Origin: Phanerodontia chrysosporium
Taxonomy: Eukaryota > Basidiomycota > Agaricomycetes > Polyporales > Phanerochaetaceae
Reading direction: 5' to 3'
Assembly: GCA_001910725.1 (NCBI GenBank)
Contig: MJGA01000003.1
Span: 310,001 to 374,000 of the forward strand
Length of the DNA: 64,000 nt
In this document: in pieces, positions 11,657 through 24,166 of the stretch
Layout of the letters: each line of letters opens with the position of its first letter
Position numbering within the stretch: the first letter of the stretch is position 1
The notes under the pieces: model-generated
The model's database searches: none
What the model saw: the letters and a program-made list of their open reading frames with translations, nothing else
Told to the model about the DNA's origin: nothing
Translations under genes and position numbers: made by a program

Positions 11657-12507
11657 ATGAGCGACACCCAGCATGACCACCCCAAAGGCAAGACTCGCGC
11701 GGTAGAGACGCTCGACGTGGAGGACGAGGCTCGGAGAGAGCAGAGGATGCGTACGTGCTGCGCGCTGTACCGGGATGCGTGTTGAACGCGAACGTACAGG
11801 TGATATCTTTCAGCAGCTGGACAGCAAGTCAGGCCCGAGAAGCCAGCCTGCGCCTCGAGACATCAAGTTTGACTTTGGCGATCGGTCGACGTTCATGGTA
11901 GAGCCCCCTAGCGAGCGTGAGTTCTCTGACCTGTGTTTCCGCAATCTGCCCATGATTGATCCTTTGGGCTGCAAGTCTTATCACGGGTGCAAGCCTTCCT
12001 CCCGCAGTTTGCGGCTTCCACCGAAGAGATTGCGCGTCGTGCCCAGGAGGACCCTGACAGTGTTGACATTGAGAAGCTCGTGGGCGACGAGGACAGGTAC
12101 ATCCAGATGGTACGCCTCATTGACCGCTCTTCCGCCCTTACACTTACGCTGTGTCGTCTGACGGTGGGTAGAACCTTGGGCTTGGAGTCTTTGAGGAGCA
12201 ACGGGGAGCGGGGTCGAGCTCCTCAGCAGGTGACACAGATACCGAAATGCATGCAAGTGAGACATCTGTGACCTCCTCAGACTCAGACTCTGCCTCGCAC
12301 AGCGACAGTATGGACTCGTCGGATGAATATGACTCGGACTCTTCTGTCGATATCATCTCGTCGACGATGGCCTCTTTGGCACACTACAGGCCGATCAAGC
12401 CCCTTCCCCGGCGCAGGTCCGCTCGGCCTCAGATCGTCGAGCTCGATGACGCATCCGCGAGGCAGGACGGCGGGTCATCCTCCAGCTCGGGGGAAAGTCC
12501 AGCGTGA
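11657..12507 (+). CDS. NOPCHAP1/DUF4598-like protein
   Basis: NOPCHAP1-type proteins are thought to help assemble snoRNP (NOP58) complexes. The start MSDTQHDHPKGKTRA at 11657 is followed by short exons reading DIKFDFGDRSTFMVEPPSE, then AFLPQFAASTEEIARRAQ, then SVDIEKLVGDEDRYIQMNLGL across an intron, and GVFEEQRGAG. The block FLPQ-(x)n-VDIE-(x)n-YIQMNLGLGVFE matches my memory of the DUF4598 signature. A long Ser/Asp-rich acidic tail (about 12250-12350) and basic patch PLPRRRSARP suggest a nuclear protein. The exon just after 11920 is not fully resolved. The family call is from memory, so it is moderate. Confidence 0.55.
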
Positions 12508-13058
12508 GGTCGGTTGGTTTCCGTGCTCTGTATCTCCTGGTTCTCCTGAATGCATATATTTTGCTGCTCACACGAGCGCGCAGTCCTCTGGAATGCGTCT
12601 ATACCCGCTTTGGAGGACCTGTTCGCATGTGATAGGACGAGGGAGTGATTGGCATGTTGTATGTGCATCTTCGGTTTGGTTTGGCGTGTGCTGCGGTTTG
12701 AAATTGCATCTGAGATTACCGCTACGGTTGCTCAAGCGAGCGTCCTGATCGAGCGTTCGGAGTGTCCGTGCTACAGGGCGAATATAATCGTCGACCCGCT
12801 CCCGACGTTGCGTTCGGCCACCCACCTCGCTCGTTCCGCTTTGTGCGCATCCTTCGATGCTGCCCTTTCGTCACCGACGGCTCTGCTTGCTTCCGCCCGC
12901 TGCAAATGGAAGGTGGCACGTGCCTTGCCCTGCCTCGACCGCAGCATGAAGTGACAGGCTTATAGTATCCGCTCGACTCTGTTTTACTGTCCACTTTTCC
13001 TTCTGCTCGACATCCATCATCGTCCACTTCACCGCGTTCAACAGCCTCACGACCAGGC
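12508..13058. other. Intergenic region upstream of the MHYT kinase
   Basis: About 550 bp without a recognisable gene. It holds the 3' region of the preceding gene and a pyrimidine-rich leader just before the ATG at 13059. Confidence 0.45.
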
Positions 13059-16000
13059 ATGAACGCGTTTGCAGCCGATGAGCGGCAGCTCATGCCGGTC
13101 TGGTCGTACAAAGTATGTCCGCTTCACGAACGGCCCGCCTCTGCTGATGCCCATTCCTTGGTCCCGCAGCTGGTCGCCTTGTCGTATTGTATATCATGGC
13201 TAGGGGCGTACACGAGCACTCAGATTGTCATCCACGCCAAGTACTCGCGGAAAGCGTTGTTCCGGTGGATGTGGACATTCATGGCCAGTGTCGCGTTTGG
13301 GTTTACGGCGATCTGGTCGATGCACTTCGGTACGTGGTAAAACCTTCTGAATTACAGGGTGCTAAACTTTACGCTAGTGGGCATGCTGGCTTGCCGCTTA
13401 GACGTCAGAATTACTTTCGACAAAAGCCTCACCCTGCTATCCGCCGTAATTGCAATCCTCTTCACGTTCGCGGCCTTCTCCAGCGGGTACGCTACAGAAG
13501 CCATAGAAAACTCAACTCCTATGGTTTTTCTCTCGAACTGGACCAAGGCACTCCGCTCATCGTTGCGGCCACTCTTGTTCGGTGCTCCCGAAGCGGACCC
13601 TGAGTCTGGCCGTGCACCAGTTGCTGCTCCTGACTATGGTGAAGAAGAGCGTCGACCAATCCTAGCCAGCACTTCTGACCGTGGAGATGATGACGAAGAG
13701 GACGAGGAGCGGCAGCCTGCGGAAGGACTGGGGGACGAAAGAGCACCAGCGCGCCCGGCTGGGGCGTTCCAACTCCCTCTTTATTGGACCGTTGCCGCGA
13801 TCCTCAGAAGACTCGCATGAAGAGCGCATCTCGCATATCTCCGAAGCAACCTCCGAGAGAACGCTACAACGTCCTTCCTCCTTCGACTCTGCAAATCCGC
13901 TTCGACGCCTGGCAGCGTTGTGGTCTACTACTGCCAACAGGCCGCCGCCGCCTCCTTCAGAGCTGCCGTCATCAGCTAGGACGTCCGAAGAGAGCACTCC
14001 GCTCACAACAAGCAGCAGCGACGATTCTGCTAATGCTAACGGGGGTATCGCGCCGGGATCTGGGTCGTCTGGCAACCACACATTTTCGAATACCAGTTCA
14101 AGCTTGTCCTCTCGTTCTTGGAGCGAGCCCCTTCACGCTGGACTCAGCCGTGAAGCCCGTCTTAGGATCAAAGCGCAGGCCCGCGACAAGCCCGTCCCAA
14201 AGTTCGGATGGAAATACTGGTTCAAGACGTACTACCAGTCCATCACGTTTCTCGTGGGCGTGAGGGCTGCTATCTGGGGTCTAGCCATCGTCTTCATGCA
14301 TTATTGTGGTATGTGGGCGATGGAGATTCCGGAAGGTCGTATCGCCTGGGACTGGGGCATCGTCATCCTCTCCTACGTCGTCGCTTTCTCGGTGTGTTTT
14401 GTTGGGTGCATTGCGATGGTACACATGGAGGTCCACTTCGGACGTCAAGTGGTTTTCAGTACAATCGCTGCTATCGGAACATGCTCAATGCATTACACTG
14501 GTACGTAGGAAGGGTATATGCGCTCTTTCGCAGTTGCTAATGCATTACCCATCAGGCATGGGTGCTGCGACGTTCTACACGCGAGCTCCACCATCTCCAG
14601 ACGCAGGGTATCCCGACTATTTGCCCTTCGCCATCCTGGTCATCGCGGTGTTCGTCTGCGTCATCTCGAACGCTGTCTTGGCTCACAGCGCGATCATCTC
14701 GAGAAACCGCATGGCAGAGGTTATACTCACCAAACGGCGATTTTGGCGGATCATGGCTGAGAAGGAGGCAGCTGAGCAGGCCAACGAGCTCAAGCAGCAG
14801 TTTATCTCCGTTGCAAGCCACGAGGTTCATCGTCCATCTGGCGGCGAGATACAGAGCGCTAACGTTGTCGATAGATCCGGACGCCATTACACGCAGTCAA
14901 CGGCTACTGTGAGCTTCTAGCCATGACCGACCTCACGGAAGAGCAGGCGGCCTACGTCAGCAGTATCCGTCAGGCGTGTCATACGATCAACGTCATTGCT
15001 GGCAACGTTCTAGGTGCGCCGATCGGCTTCGTTTGGCATTGTGTACTAACTGTCCGCGCAGACTTTACCAAGGTACGCCTGATATCATAGCTTTGCTCGT
15101 CACGCACCGCTCATTATGCTCAGTTGGATCGCAACAACGTCGAAATGTCTGCGCGACCCGTCCTGGTAGACTTGAGGAAGATGGTGGAGGATCAAGCCCG
15201 TATCATCGAAACCCGTGATACCTCAATCCCTCATCACAAGGTCGAGGTGGTGGTTTTTGTGGATAACAATGTTCCTCGTACTGTGTACCTGGATGAAACC
15301 TACACTTATCGAGTAAGCGGAATGACTCTGCATGCTTGCCGTCAGCTCACCCTCTTTTCAGATTCTCATGAACGTACGTTCTCTAAATCAGTGTAGCATG
15401 CCCCGAACGTGATTCGCTGACACTTCGACAGTTACTCTCAAACGCTCAGAAGTTTTGTGAAGAGGGCTACGTCTGCGTCCATGTGGCTATGGAGTCCGAG
15501 ACTCGGGTCACCATCAAGATCATTGACACGGGCTGTGGAATCCCAAAGTCGTTCCGCAGCGCGCTCTTCCAGCCCTTCCGGCAAGCCGACAGCTCTCTCA
15601 CGCGACCGAAGCAGGGCACCGGTCTCGGATTGAGCATCGTCAAGCACCTCGTACAACGGATGTCTGGTGAAGTTGACGTGGAGTCGGTTGAAGGCGAGGG
15701 CAGCACATTCACCGTGAAGCTGCCGGTCATGCTTGCGTCCAACTCTCCTGAGAGGACGCCGCCGCCGCCGGTCAAGAAGACGATCAAGGTCGTCAATCGG
15801 AACGAGCGAACCGCGAAACTGTTCGTCGACTTGTGGTCACGACACGGGCTGAAAGCGAGTCGGCTGCTACCGGGCACATCGCTGCAAGAATTGGCCCAGG
15901 ATACCGACATTGTCTGGACTGATGTTCAGTCCGTGCAGCAGCACCGCGTTCTCCAGGAGCTGCTGCATCGCGGCAGAGCCGCCAAGCTGCCCGCCATATT

Positions 16001-16859
16001 CATAGCGTATTCCGACCACCAGGAGCTGTCCGCTTTGGACACCCTGCTGTCCCACGCGACCAATGCCGTGCTGGTCAAGCGGCCTGTGGTCACGCACCGC
16101 TTACTCGAGATCCTTCAAAATCCAGAGCCTCACATGGGCGCGCAGGTCAACCCGGCGCCATCTCGCGTTCGATTTGCCCTTCCGGACGGCGTGTGCCCGA
16201 TGACACCACAGGAGGAGGTTAAACGAGAGCCGCATGTCACGACGCCTCTCTCTCCCGTCTCGCCGAGGGAACACACGCCGCCGCGGCTACATCCAGATCA
16301 GCCTCCGGCGTCGCTCTTGCCTGAAAAGGAGAGGATATTGTTGGTGGAAGATAACATGGTTAACCAGCACCTCGGTAAACGCCTGCTCGAGAAGCTCGGG
16401 TATGAAGTAGAGACCGCAAGCAATGGCCAGGAAGCGGTGGAAAAGGCGAGCCAGGCGAACTTTTGCTGCTGTTTCATGGACTGTCAAATGCCAGGTACGA
16501 GTCTTTGTATGTCATGTGCAGCGACTTGCTCTGACATGAAATGATGTAGTGCTGGATGGCTTCGCAGCGACTCGAAAAATCCGCGAGCTCGAACACAACG
16601 GCACGATCCACGGACGGTTACCTATAATCGCCCTTACTGCGAACGTCAGTACGGAGAGCGAAGAAAAATGCCGCGCAGCCGGCATGAACCACTTCTTGCC
16701 GAAACCATTCAAGTTGAACGGTGCGTGCTATCGTTTCGTGCTGTGGTGGAATCTCTCTGACACTCCGATGCAGACCTGAAGGTTGCGCTTGCTCAACTAA
16801 AAGACACGTCGCCCACAAGTACCAGTTGGACCCACCTACCCTCCCTACTCCCTCGCTAA
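13059..16859 (+). CDS. MHYT-domain hybrid sensor histidine kinase
   Basis: A membrane-bound two-component sensor. The N-terminal MHYT sensor has repeated His-containing helices: IWSMHFVGMLACRLD (junction about 13330-13400), IVFMHYCGMWAMEIP (about 14290) and TCSMHYTGMGAATFY across the intron at 14502-14555. MHYT segments are proposed to bind metal or sense diatomic gas. A long acidic cytosolic loop lies between 13560 and 14150. The kinase follows: QQFISVASHE + IRTPLHAVNGYCELL (phospho-acceptor His), microexon-encoded DFTK, N-box ILMNLLSNAQKF, G1 IIDTGCGIPKSFRSALF and G2 GTGLGLSIVKHL. A receiver domain closes the protein (ILLVEDNMVNQ, CFMDCQMP + LDGFAATRKIREL, PIIALTANV, LPKPFKLN), so it should autophosphorylate and relay to an Hpt protein. 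The stop is at 16857-16859. An intron at about 13582-13669 restores the frame. Confidence 0.9.
15062..15072 (+). other. 11-nt microexon in the histidine kinase
   Basis: Flanked by GCAG and GTACGC, it supplies the last two bases of Asp plus Phe-Thr-Lys. That joins NVL to LDRN as NVLDFTKLDRN, the end of the dimerisation helix pair, where kinases normally read DFSK(I/L). Confidence 0.75.
15362..15373 (+). other. 12-nt microexon in the histidine kinase N-box
   Basis: ATTCTCATGAAC is bounded by TTTCAG and GTACGT and encodes Ile-Leu-Met-Asn. Together with the next exon (LLSNAQKF) it forms the ATP-binding N-box. Skipping it would stay in frame but remove one of the conserved Asn residues. Confidence 0.8.
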
Positions 16860-17441
16860 TCTATGTCACCCGTGCATCTTGTTTTTGTCCCGATCATTTG
16901 CATTTCTATCGCATCCTGCTATTCATTTCACTGTAATCTTAGATCACATCTGACCTTGTCCTAGAACCAGTCGCCATCTACCGTTGTTGTTTGTGTTGTT
17001 GCTACCCCCACCCTATACACGCCATACCCGTCGTGGCCAGAGCCATCCTTGTTTGTATTGTAGAGCGATTACATCGCTATTGTACGTCTCCCTTCACGTA
17101 ATCATATTCGCTACGCGTATACTGTACTTCACATCTTCCATGCCATGTATCATCAAACGACGAAGATTAAGACCGAGGATTGTCGGTCATATGCACAATG
17201 TGGTGGTTGACGTGGACGACTCCCGAAGCCACCCGTCGGAACCGCACTCGAGCTTCGGCTCGAAGCCACGTACTCGAATGGTCGTGGCTTCGACAACTCT
17301 ACTTAAGCCTGACGACCCGGAAGTTCGGCCTTACGCACGCTTGATTTATTGTCCTTTCGTTGTGACCGTGAAGCAAACAACCGCCATTTCCAATGGTATA
17401 CGACATCCCGAGGTAACACAGTACAGCGAGGCCGGGGCAGC
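16860..17441. other. Convergent 3' intergenic region
   Basis: About 580 bp between the stops of two convergent genes. The left part is T/C-rich. No conserved coding signal was seen. Confidence 0.5.
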
Positions 17442-19896
17442 TCATGCAGCATTGGAAGCCTCCCGAGCGCGCGCCCTAGCGTGGTTCATAGCCTCCTCTG
17501 CTTTCATTTCTCTCCACTCGCACCCGTCGTGATACTCACACCATCTGTAGGAGCACCATGAGTCACGCAGTACCACCGAACGGGCATGGATTCACTCACG
17601 AGCAGCGCCTTGTCAAATGTACGTCTACGCCCATGGGCGGCCGCTTGCCGTACCAGAACTGGAGTATGCTGGTGAGGTACCGATCGAGGAAGTCGTTGTC
17701 GACTTTGAACGTTTTGGTTCCGATGATGCCAGACTTGTCTGGCAAGCTGGACTCGTCGTCGTCGTCACTTGAGTCCGGTTCTGACACAGCAACGGGCTCA
17801 GGCGGCGGGGCCTCGTCGGGTACAGCAGCAGCCTCGACGACCTCTGGAATATTTTCAAGCTCAGTGGGTGTCACGTTACCGCCTGGCAATGGTCGCTCTG
17901 TCCCTTCTGGAGGCTCGCTTTGCGCCCGAGACGACTGTACGCCCGAAGTAGACGCCCCGTTGAGCGACGCCACGCCGAGCTGGAAGAGCCGATCTCGGAC
18001 TTGTGGCGGCAGCGTAGTGCGTTTCGCGACGTTGGCGATGATATCGTGCAAGAGCTGGTGCTGCTCAGAGATTTTCTCCTCAGCGGTAGTCACACCCACT
18101 GGCACGCTTTCCTTAGCTGGCTCCTTCCCTTTGCCGCTTCCTTGCCCGCGCACCTGGGTGCGGTAAATGACGGTCAGAGTGTCGTCAACGCCCCCCACGT
18201 GGAGCATCTCAACAGCGTTTCGCCAGACGCGCACGATGTCATTGAGGCACTTGACATCACTCGCCAGACCTGACTCGGCTTGGAACCGTTTGGAGAACCG
18301 TAGAGTCGGTTTCAGACCCAGCTGCGCCCAGAGCGCCTCAAAATCCAGGGCATGAGTGGATGTCGCGGGATCGGATAGTGCATGGGATAGCAGCCTGTGG
18401 TAGAACATGAGCTGGAGCCTCGCGGGCAACGTGTCCTCTTCTACGGGCATGGTGGGCGTATTGCGACTCTTCGTATCGAGTAAATGAAGCAGGTACTGAG
18501 GAGGCGAGGGCGGCGGTCGGGGTATCGGGGTATCAGACTGTGTATCATCACTGGTGCTCTGCCGAGGCGAGAAGAATGCCGTGATCGAAGGTTGAGAAGG
18601 GGATGTATCGCAGCGCGCTTTCTTCGACTTAGGCTTGGATGGCGTTGTAGGCACATTGACTTCAGGCCTATCTCGCTTGCGTTCGTTCCCTGGAGAGGCC
18701 GGCGATGGAGGAGACGATGGCGGCACCTCATACGGACGGCGCTGAATCTCATCCTGTGTGGCGGTATGACGGCAGGATCAGAAAATCAGACACAGAGACT
18801 CACGATGATGCCTGTGATAACCTGGCCTTGAAGTACGCCAAAAATTGGCATTTCTCGCTAAGCGTTTGGTCAATACACATAGAGAACTCAAGAAGAGAAA
18901 CGTACGCATTTCCCAATCTCAATGAGGGATTGCACAGATTCTACCATCTGCAGTATTCTTCTACTCTTCAGTCTCATTGCAGCAGTGCGTCTTGTTGATA
19001 ACTCACCTAAGGGCCCATCGTTCTTCGCTTGTTGTTACCTCGACGGGCACCTTTTCGGGGTGGATCTCCCTCTCGAGTGCTTTGTGCACCGACTGGTGAC
19101 AGGCGTGTCAGCATTACGCCAATTCAGCGCGTGTATTCGTACCGAGCCGCGTTTCGCAATCTTGTCCATCGTTCTAGCCGCCTGCTGGTCAACACGGATA
19201 ACCTTGCCAGTCGTTGTGGCGAAAGACGCAGGCCTATGCTCTAGCTTCCTGCTTCGCTTCTGCAACAACCCGTACTCAAATTGTACTTCACACCTAGGGC
19301 CTGAGACTCAGATGTCAAGTGTGCATGAGACAATGAGAGGCCCACCAAGATGGCCCACTCAGATCTGTTACAGCCAGAGTTCCTGCGCGACGTCTGAAGC
19401 GGTAGTAATGGCTGCCTTTCTCATATGGAAGAAATAACGATGGGATATTCCACTGGGACATGGTAGCCTCTGTCGACGGTCCAGCTTCAGGTGGGTGAAC
19501 GGCAGTCGAACTTGCAGAACATGTCTGACGTTTCGCAGACTCGTCAGCAGGTTTCTCTATTGCGATTTCGACAGCGGGACCACCAGAGTAAGAGCCACGC
19601 TGTTTCGCATTTGTACTCTTGTCTTGCAAAAATGTCTGAGGACCGCTCTTGTGGGTTTGTGCAGCGATCGTGGCGTCAAGAGCAGCGAGGTCTTCGGGAG
19701 TAAACTCTGAGAAGTCATATTTGGAGAACTCGTCGCTGTAGGTTGACTTTGGGCTTGGAGGAACGTCCGGAAAGATAGGTCCGTCAAGAGAGACGTCGGG
19801 GGAAGGCCCGTGAGACGGAGGAAGATCGATTATATAGGGCAGTATCTCGGGGTCAAAGGAGGTATTATACGCGTCGTAGTCGTCGATGTCAGACAT
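17442..19896 (-). CDS. exo5: Exonuclease V (EXO5/Dem1), iron-sulfur nuclease
   Basis: A single-strand DNA exonuclease of the PD-(D/E)XK superfamily used in mitochondrial or nuclear genome maintenance. The start MSDIDDYDAYNTSFDP at 19896 leads to FSEFTPEDLAALD, typical of the family N-terminus. Later exons read RCEVQFEYGLLQKRSRKLEH (first cluster Cys), GKVIRVDQQAARTMDKIAKRG, SVHKALEREIHPEKVPVEV, GVLQGQVITGIIDEIQRRPY and YLLHLLDTKSRN (catalytic Asp and Lys). The C-terminus has WYGKRPPMGVDVHLTRRCS + WCEYHDGCEWREMKAEEA with the other three cluster Cys. The stop is TGA at 17442-17444. Between the IIDEI and LLDTKSR motifs sits a disordered insertion with basic patches and QPSITAFF, a perfect PIP-box pattern. 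Introns are short and canonical. Confidence 0.92.
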
Positions 19897-19993
19897 GGCG
19901 CTCTACCTCAGAGAGTTCCTGCATGGCTGAAGGTCAAAACTGAGCTCTTGGGGCACAAGATCATGCAACGCACCGCGAGCTACGGCAAAGGAC

Positions 19994-20348
19994 ATGGCAG
20001 AGGACGGCAAGAGAGACGCGGCTCGCCTGTTCAACTCCGGAGCGCTTGCCGCGCCTGACGCGTCTGTAAATGGGTGTCACGTGCAGCCACGCCTTCCCAT
20101 CTCCGACATTCGCGTTTCTAAGACTCGACCTCGTCCAAGATGTTGTCTGATCTCAGCTGGATTTGGTCTTCGACAGATATATGGGTCACATCGCACGAGC
20201 TATTCATGCCGACTATTTTCAGAAGTATGCTTCATGCTTGCGAAGGCATTGTCAGAAACTCCAACCCTTGACCGTTGAACATGATCCCTTCCGTTCAGTT
20301 CAAACTCAGTGCAAACGGCGAAAACTTGTCACCGACGCCACACTGTGA
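19994..20348 (+). CDS. Unresolved hypothetical gene start
   Basis: Divergent from exo5 by about 100 bp. A frame opens MAEDGKRDAARLFNSGALA, and another frame at 20157-20280 reads LVFDRYMGHIARAIHADYF, which looks like real protein rather than chance. A splice between them could exist (a GTAAAT donor at 20068, with CTAAG or TCTCAG acceptors), but I cannot join them without a stop. I do not recognise the family. It could be a broken gene or one damaged by a sequence error. Confidence 0.25.
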
Positions 20349-21104
20349 GAGGAAACTACGACTGCGATGGCGAAGGGCCTCCGCAATGGCCTATGGAGGT
20401 CATATTCCACTTACAGCGCTCTAACGATCCCTCCTCTTGAGTCTACCAAGTGCCACAGCCAAGGGCTGTCCCTGTTTCCGCATGTGTGCTCGAATCGCAG
20501 CATTCATAGGACCGGCTTCTACCATGTAAGGTGAGCATTCAAACCTATCATCCAGTATGTATGCAACATGACTTACGTTCTACGCAAGCACGACAGCATC
20601 GGCCGCCCCGTACGTCGGCATTTCGGTCTGCATCCTCAAGATAGGTCTCGAGCGGCAGTGATGAGTGATTTGCTATCGCTACTAACCGGCGTCCTGGCCA
20701 GCAGTGGAACAAAATCTCCTGGGATGTTGTCGTCATTCAGAATGCTGACAACGCTGGACGTCGTAGAATTTATGTGACGGCGAACAACCCTGCCGTCCAT
20801 ATCATCGTCAGATAATTGCTCAACGACATTGAGATCCTCTCTGCAAGACATTCCGGAAGTTGAACCTTTTCAAGTTCGCTGCTTGAAGACGGTGAGGAGA
20901 AAAAGAGAATCGACGATCGTACGCTGTTTTTCCTTGGCTAACAGATGGGTCGTTAAGGCTGACATTGCAGAACTGGTTCTCATGCTTCCTGTGATGAGTG
21001 CTTCTGATCGACTTAGCCAACCGTATTTTACATGCAGTTTGTGTGAGCGGAAAACACAAGAAGTGCATTCGCGTTAGGCGATCGAAGGATTGCTTTGAGA
21101 AAGG
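20349..21104. other. Region without a clear gene
   Basis: About 750 bp between two unresolved candidates. Short frames exist on both strands, with isolated GT...AG pairs, but nothing forms a convincing protein. It may contain exons of the flanking candidates. Confidence 0.3.
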
Positions 21105-21857
21105 ATGCGTTCGCTAACCTACGAAAGCTCGGCAGGCCTGAGCTCGTCAATTCCGCGGACGGACTTACCGCGTCCTCGTATGCTGTGAGTAGCCAAGACC
21201 TCGTCGCGCCCCTGCACTCATTTGATCTTTGCTTACTCCACAGACACAAGCTATTGTACAGCGATGACGCCGACATGTCACCCGTCGACGATACGTCGCC
21301 CGTTACGGATGATTTCCATCACGTATGTTTGCGCGCATGGGAATTCGGCGTTACGACAGTCCCGCTAATGAATGCATGCTTGCACTGCAACACAACGTCG
21401 AACTGCGTCAGTGCGACCGCGGGCGACCTGTCTCCGATGCGGCGGCGGAAGAGTAAATCCAGCCCACGACGACGTTCTTCCCGCAAAGGTTAGCCTCCTC
21501 GTCAGCGCCAGTGGGGCTTCCTTTCCGTGGACCAGAACCGCATTGATCTGTGGTCCTCGGTCACGGCGGTTCGTGAGAAATTGGTTCCGGTGAGCAGAGC
21601 ATATTCTATACTTGCTGTCCTGTCAATCCCGATCTACTCGACGGCTGGCCGCTGACGGGCATATTGATAATGAGGTCTGTTGTACAGACTGTAGACAGAC
21701 CTGCAAGGAGCGACCGGGATTCTTGATAAAGTGGTCACACGACGGGCTAGTACTTTGCGAGTACTACCGCCGACCGCGGAGGAGAAAAACCTTGACCCCA
21801 GAGTGGAATCAAGGTGAGACAAGGCTCCGAGGCCAGCTTCTCAGCTTGAAGGTGTAG
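21105..21857 (+). CDS. Unresolved hypothetical spliced gene
   Basis: ATG at 21105 opens MRSLTYESSAGLSSSIPRTD. A textbook intron (GTGAGT at 21185 to CCACAG at 21242) joins it in frame to HKLLYSDDADMSPVDDTSPV. After that, candidate introns (GTATGT near 21323, GTTAGC near 21489, GTGAGC near 21591) flank pieces such as DLSPMRRRKSKSSPRRRSS and NRIDLWSSVTAVREKLVP, but the frames do not all connect. The acidic then very basic composition suggests a nuclear protein. No family is recognised. Confidence 0.25.
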
Positions 21858-24166
21858 AAGAACGCTACGATGGTCATCGTCATCAAGCTATAGAATGGGT
21901 TGCTATGCCTGTGAAGGCCCTTGATACCTAACATGGGCTATCGGCGGTGGGTATGTATTTACTGCAACGCCTTCTTCGCCATTCTGGCTGATCACGTACG
22001 ACCGTGGGTGCTTGCCACGCTTTGCAGGGATCTCCTGGCTTCCATGTTTAAGAAGTAGCCCGGGCGGCCGAGGTTTGCCTCGGGCGCATTGACCTTTCTG
22101 TGGGTTCATCAGCCATCGCAGCCTGTTGCTACCCTCGTGCAAAGTTTGCTTTCCCTCGGCCAACGAATCAACATTCGCATTCAGTCCTTGGACGACGTAA
22201 GCGTGACACCAGTGCTTCCGAGAAGTCATGCAGAAACGTTCCTCTGTCTGTCGCAGATACAAACCGACGAGAGACTACGTCAGCGCGCGAATACATGTAC
22301 TCCGGTATGGCCATGGTCGTTGAATCGCAGCTGCTCTTGTTCCTGTGACTATGTGATACCTTCTATGTCTTGCGCTGATTGTGGATCAAATTCTAGGATC
22401 TAGTGGCTATCAACTATATACAATACATGTGCTGTTCGGCCCTCACTTCTTGGACCGTAGCGGAGGGCAGGCTGCCTGTAAGTCGAATGTGAAATCTGAC
22501 ATGCAATTTATGAGCGTCAAGGTCAAGCTTGCAGCGGCCATACTATCTCCTCCTCCATCGCCAGTTGGTCGCCTACGTGGTATTTGCTCCACGGAAACGT
22601 TGCGAACAGCGGGCACACAGGCTACTGACGGGGTGTGCCTCACCTCCGTGCCTTCAGGCGAATATGTTGGAGTAAGTTGCGCAGTGCCGCCTGCAAACCG
22701 CTCTCCCAATTATTACCGAAGCTCGACGATGACCCTCTTTTCTGCCAGCTATGTCAGACTGGCTCGCGCACGCTAGGTGCCTTGCGCGCCCCGTGCCTCG
22801 TGCTTTCCCTGCCTTTTCAATTTGCGAGGTGGTGACACTGACGAGTTGCGGCGCGGACGACGGACGCGATTCCAGTGCTCTCCCGGGACATACGGCGGAC
22901 TGCGCGTTCCGCGTCCGAATAAGATTCGCAAAGCGCGAGATGTAACGAACAGGATGTGTTAGTTGACAATTTTGCCTCAGGCATGTCAAGAACTTCGATC
23001 CTGGTAGGTAGAGAGCCATCTTTATCTCACGCGAAGATGTTCAGCTGAGGCCTGCCCGCGTCTTCAGCAACCGCAATCCAGTGTCGAGTTTTCCGGACTA
23101 GCACCTAGGCAGTGATGATAGTCCTATCTATCGGCATTGCGCGAGTCCGCGACCCCGCTCTGCCGGTGCGGGAAATGCTGGCGCAAAGATCGCAGGAGGC
23201 GGCGGCGGCTGTGGTTTCGCCTTGATCGCAGTGTATGTTGAAACAGGAAGACAGCCGACGTCGTGCCATCTCACCTCGCCATCATGGAACGTGGGATTCA
23301 TGTCTCCCTGCGCGGATTGAGGGCACGCCATGTCGTGCCAGCCGCATGGGTCGTCTTGCAACGACCTCCAGGTGCGTTTCCCTGCCAGCTATTCGCGCCG
23401 CGTGTTCACCTCGCGAGCTCTAGCTCGTTGTCTGTCTCCTGCCTCGTGAGCGCAGTTGTTTCCAGAATATAATTATTCTTTTTGTATCTGTCGGTCAAAG
23501 CGGCACCCTTTCTCACTGCGGCGCGCGGTGGACGGCGACCGGGGATAATTGGTTGTGACGCCAAGAAGAAGAGCGGTAACGGGTGTGCCGATTGGCTCTG
23601 TCCCGGCGTCTAGCTACGTCAGACCTCAACCACATTCTTCTAAATCGTTGTCCCTGATTATGGAGGGCTCGCGCAGCTTAGGTCGGACGACATCTGCTCA
23701 AAGAGACTGACCTACAACCAGACATGCAACGATGGTCGTCGTAGCATCCGAGGAGCGTCAGGAGGGGCCGAACAGCGTCCGCACAGCTCCTCTCCGCGCG
23801 ACGGCCGTCTTCTACCGAGGCGATTGCAGTCGGTGCAGCGTGCACTGCCATTGGTGGGAGAACAGTCTTCATCCCTGCTTTATCTAAGGCGCCGGAATTT
23901 AAAGGGGAAGAACGTGCTCGAACGTGTTCGCCGTCAAAACTTTTCCATCAGCACCCTTGTCCCTTCACAAAGGGTTTGCCGTGCCGAGTGGTTCAACCCT
24001 CGTCAATCATCGAGGTTCAACAAGCGCCACAGTGCTCTCTTATTTTTGAACGTGTGGCCCGCCTCTCACTTTCCTCTTTCACCCCCTTCTGCCACCCAGG
24101 AGTCCCAGTGTGTGTTCGCGTCCTGCGCCCTCAGAACCACTCACCACTGCCTAGTCCCTTACCGCC
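21858..24166. other. Long gene-poor interval
   Basis: About 2.3 kb with no convincing gene. ORFs up to 130 codons occur on both strands but lack domain signatures and are not supported by splice patterns. The right end is the promoter of the CPL1-like gene, with pyrimidine-rich sequence just before its ATG. Confidence 0.4.
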
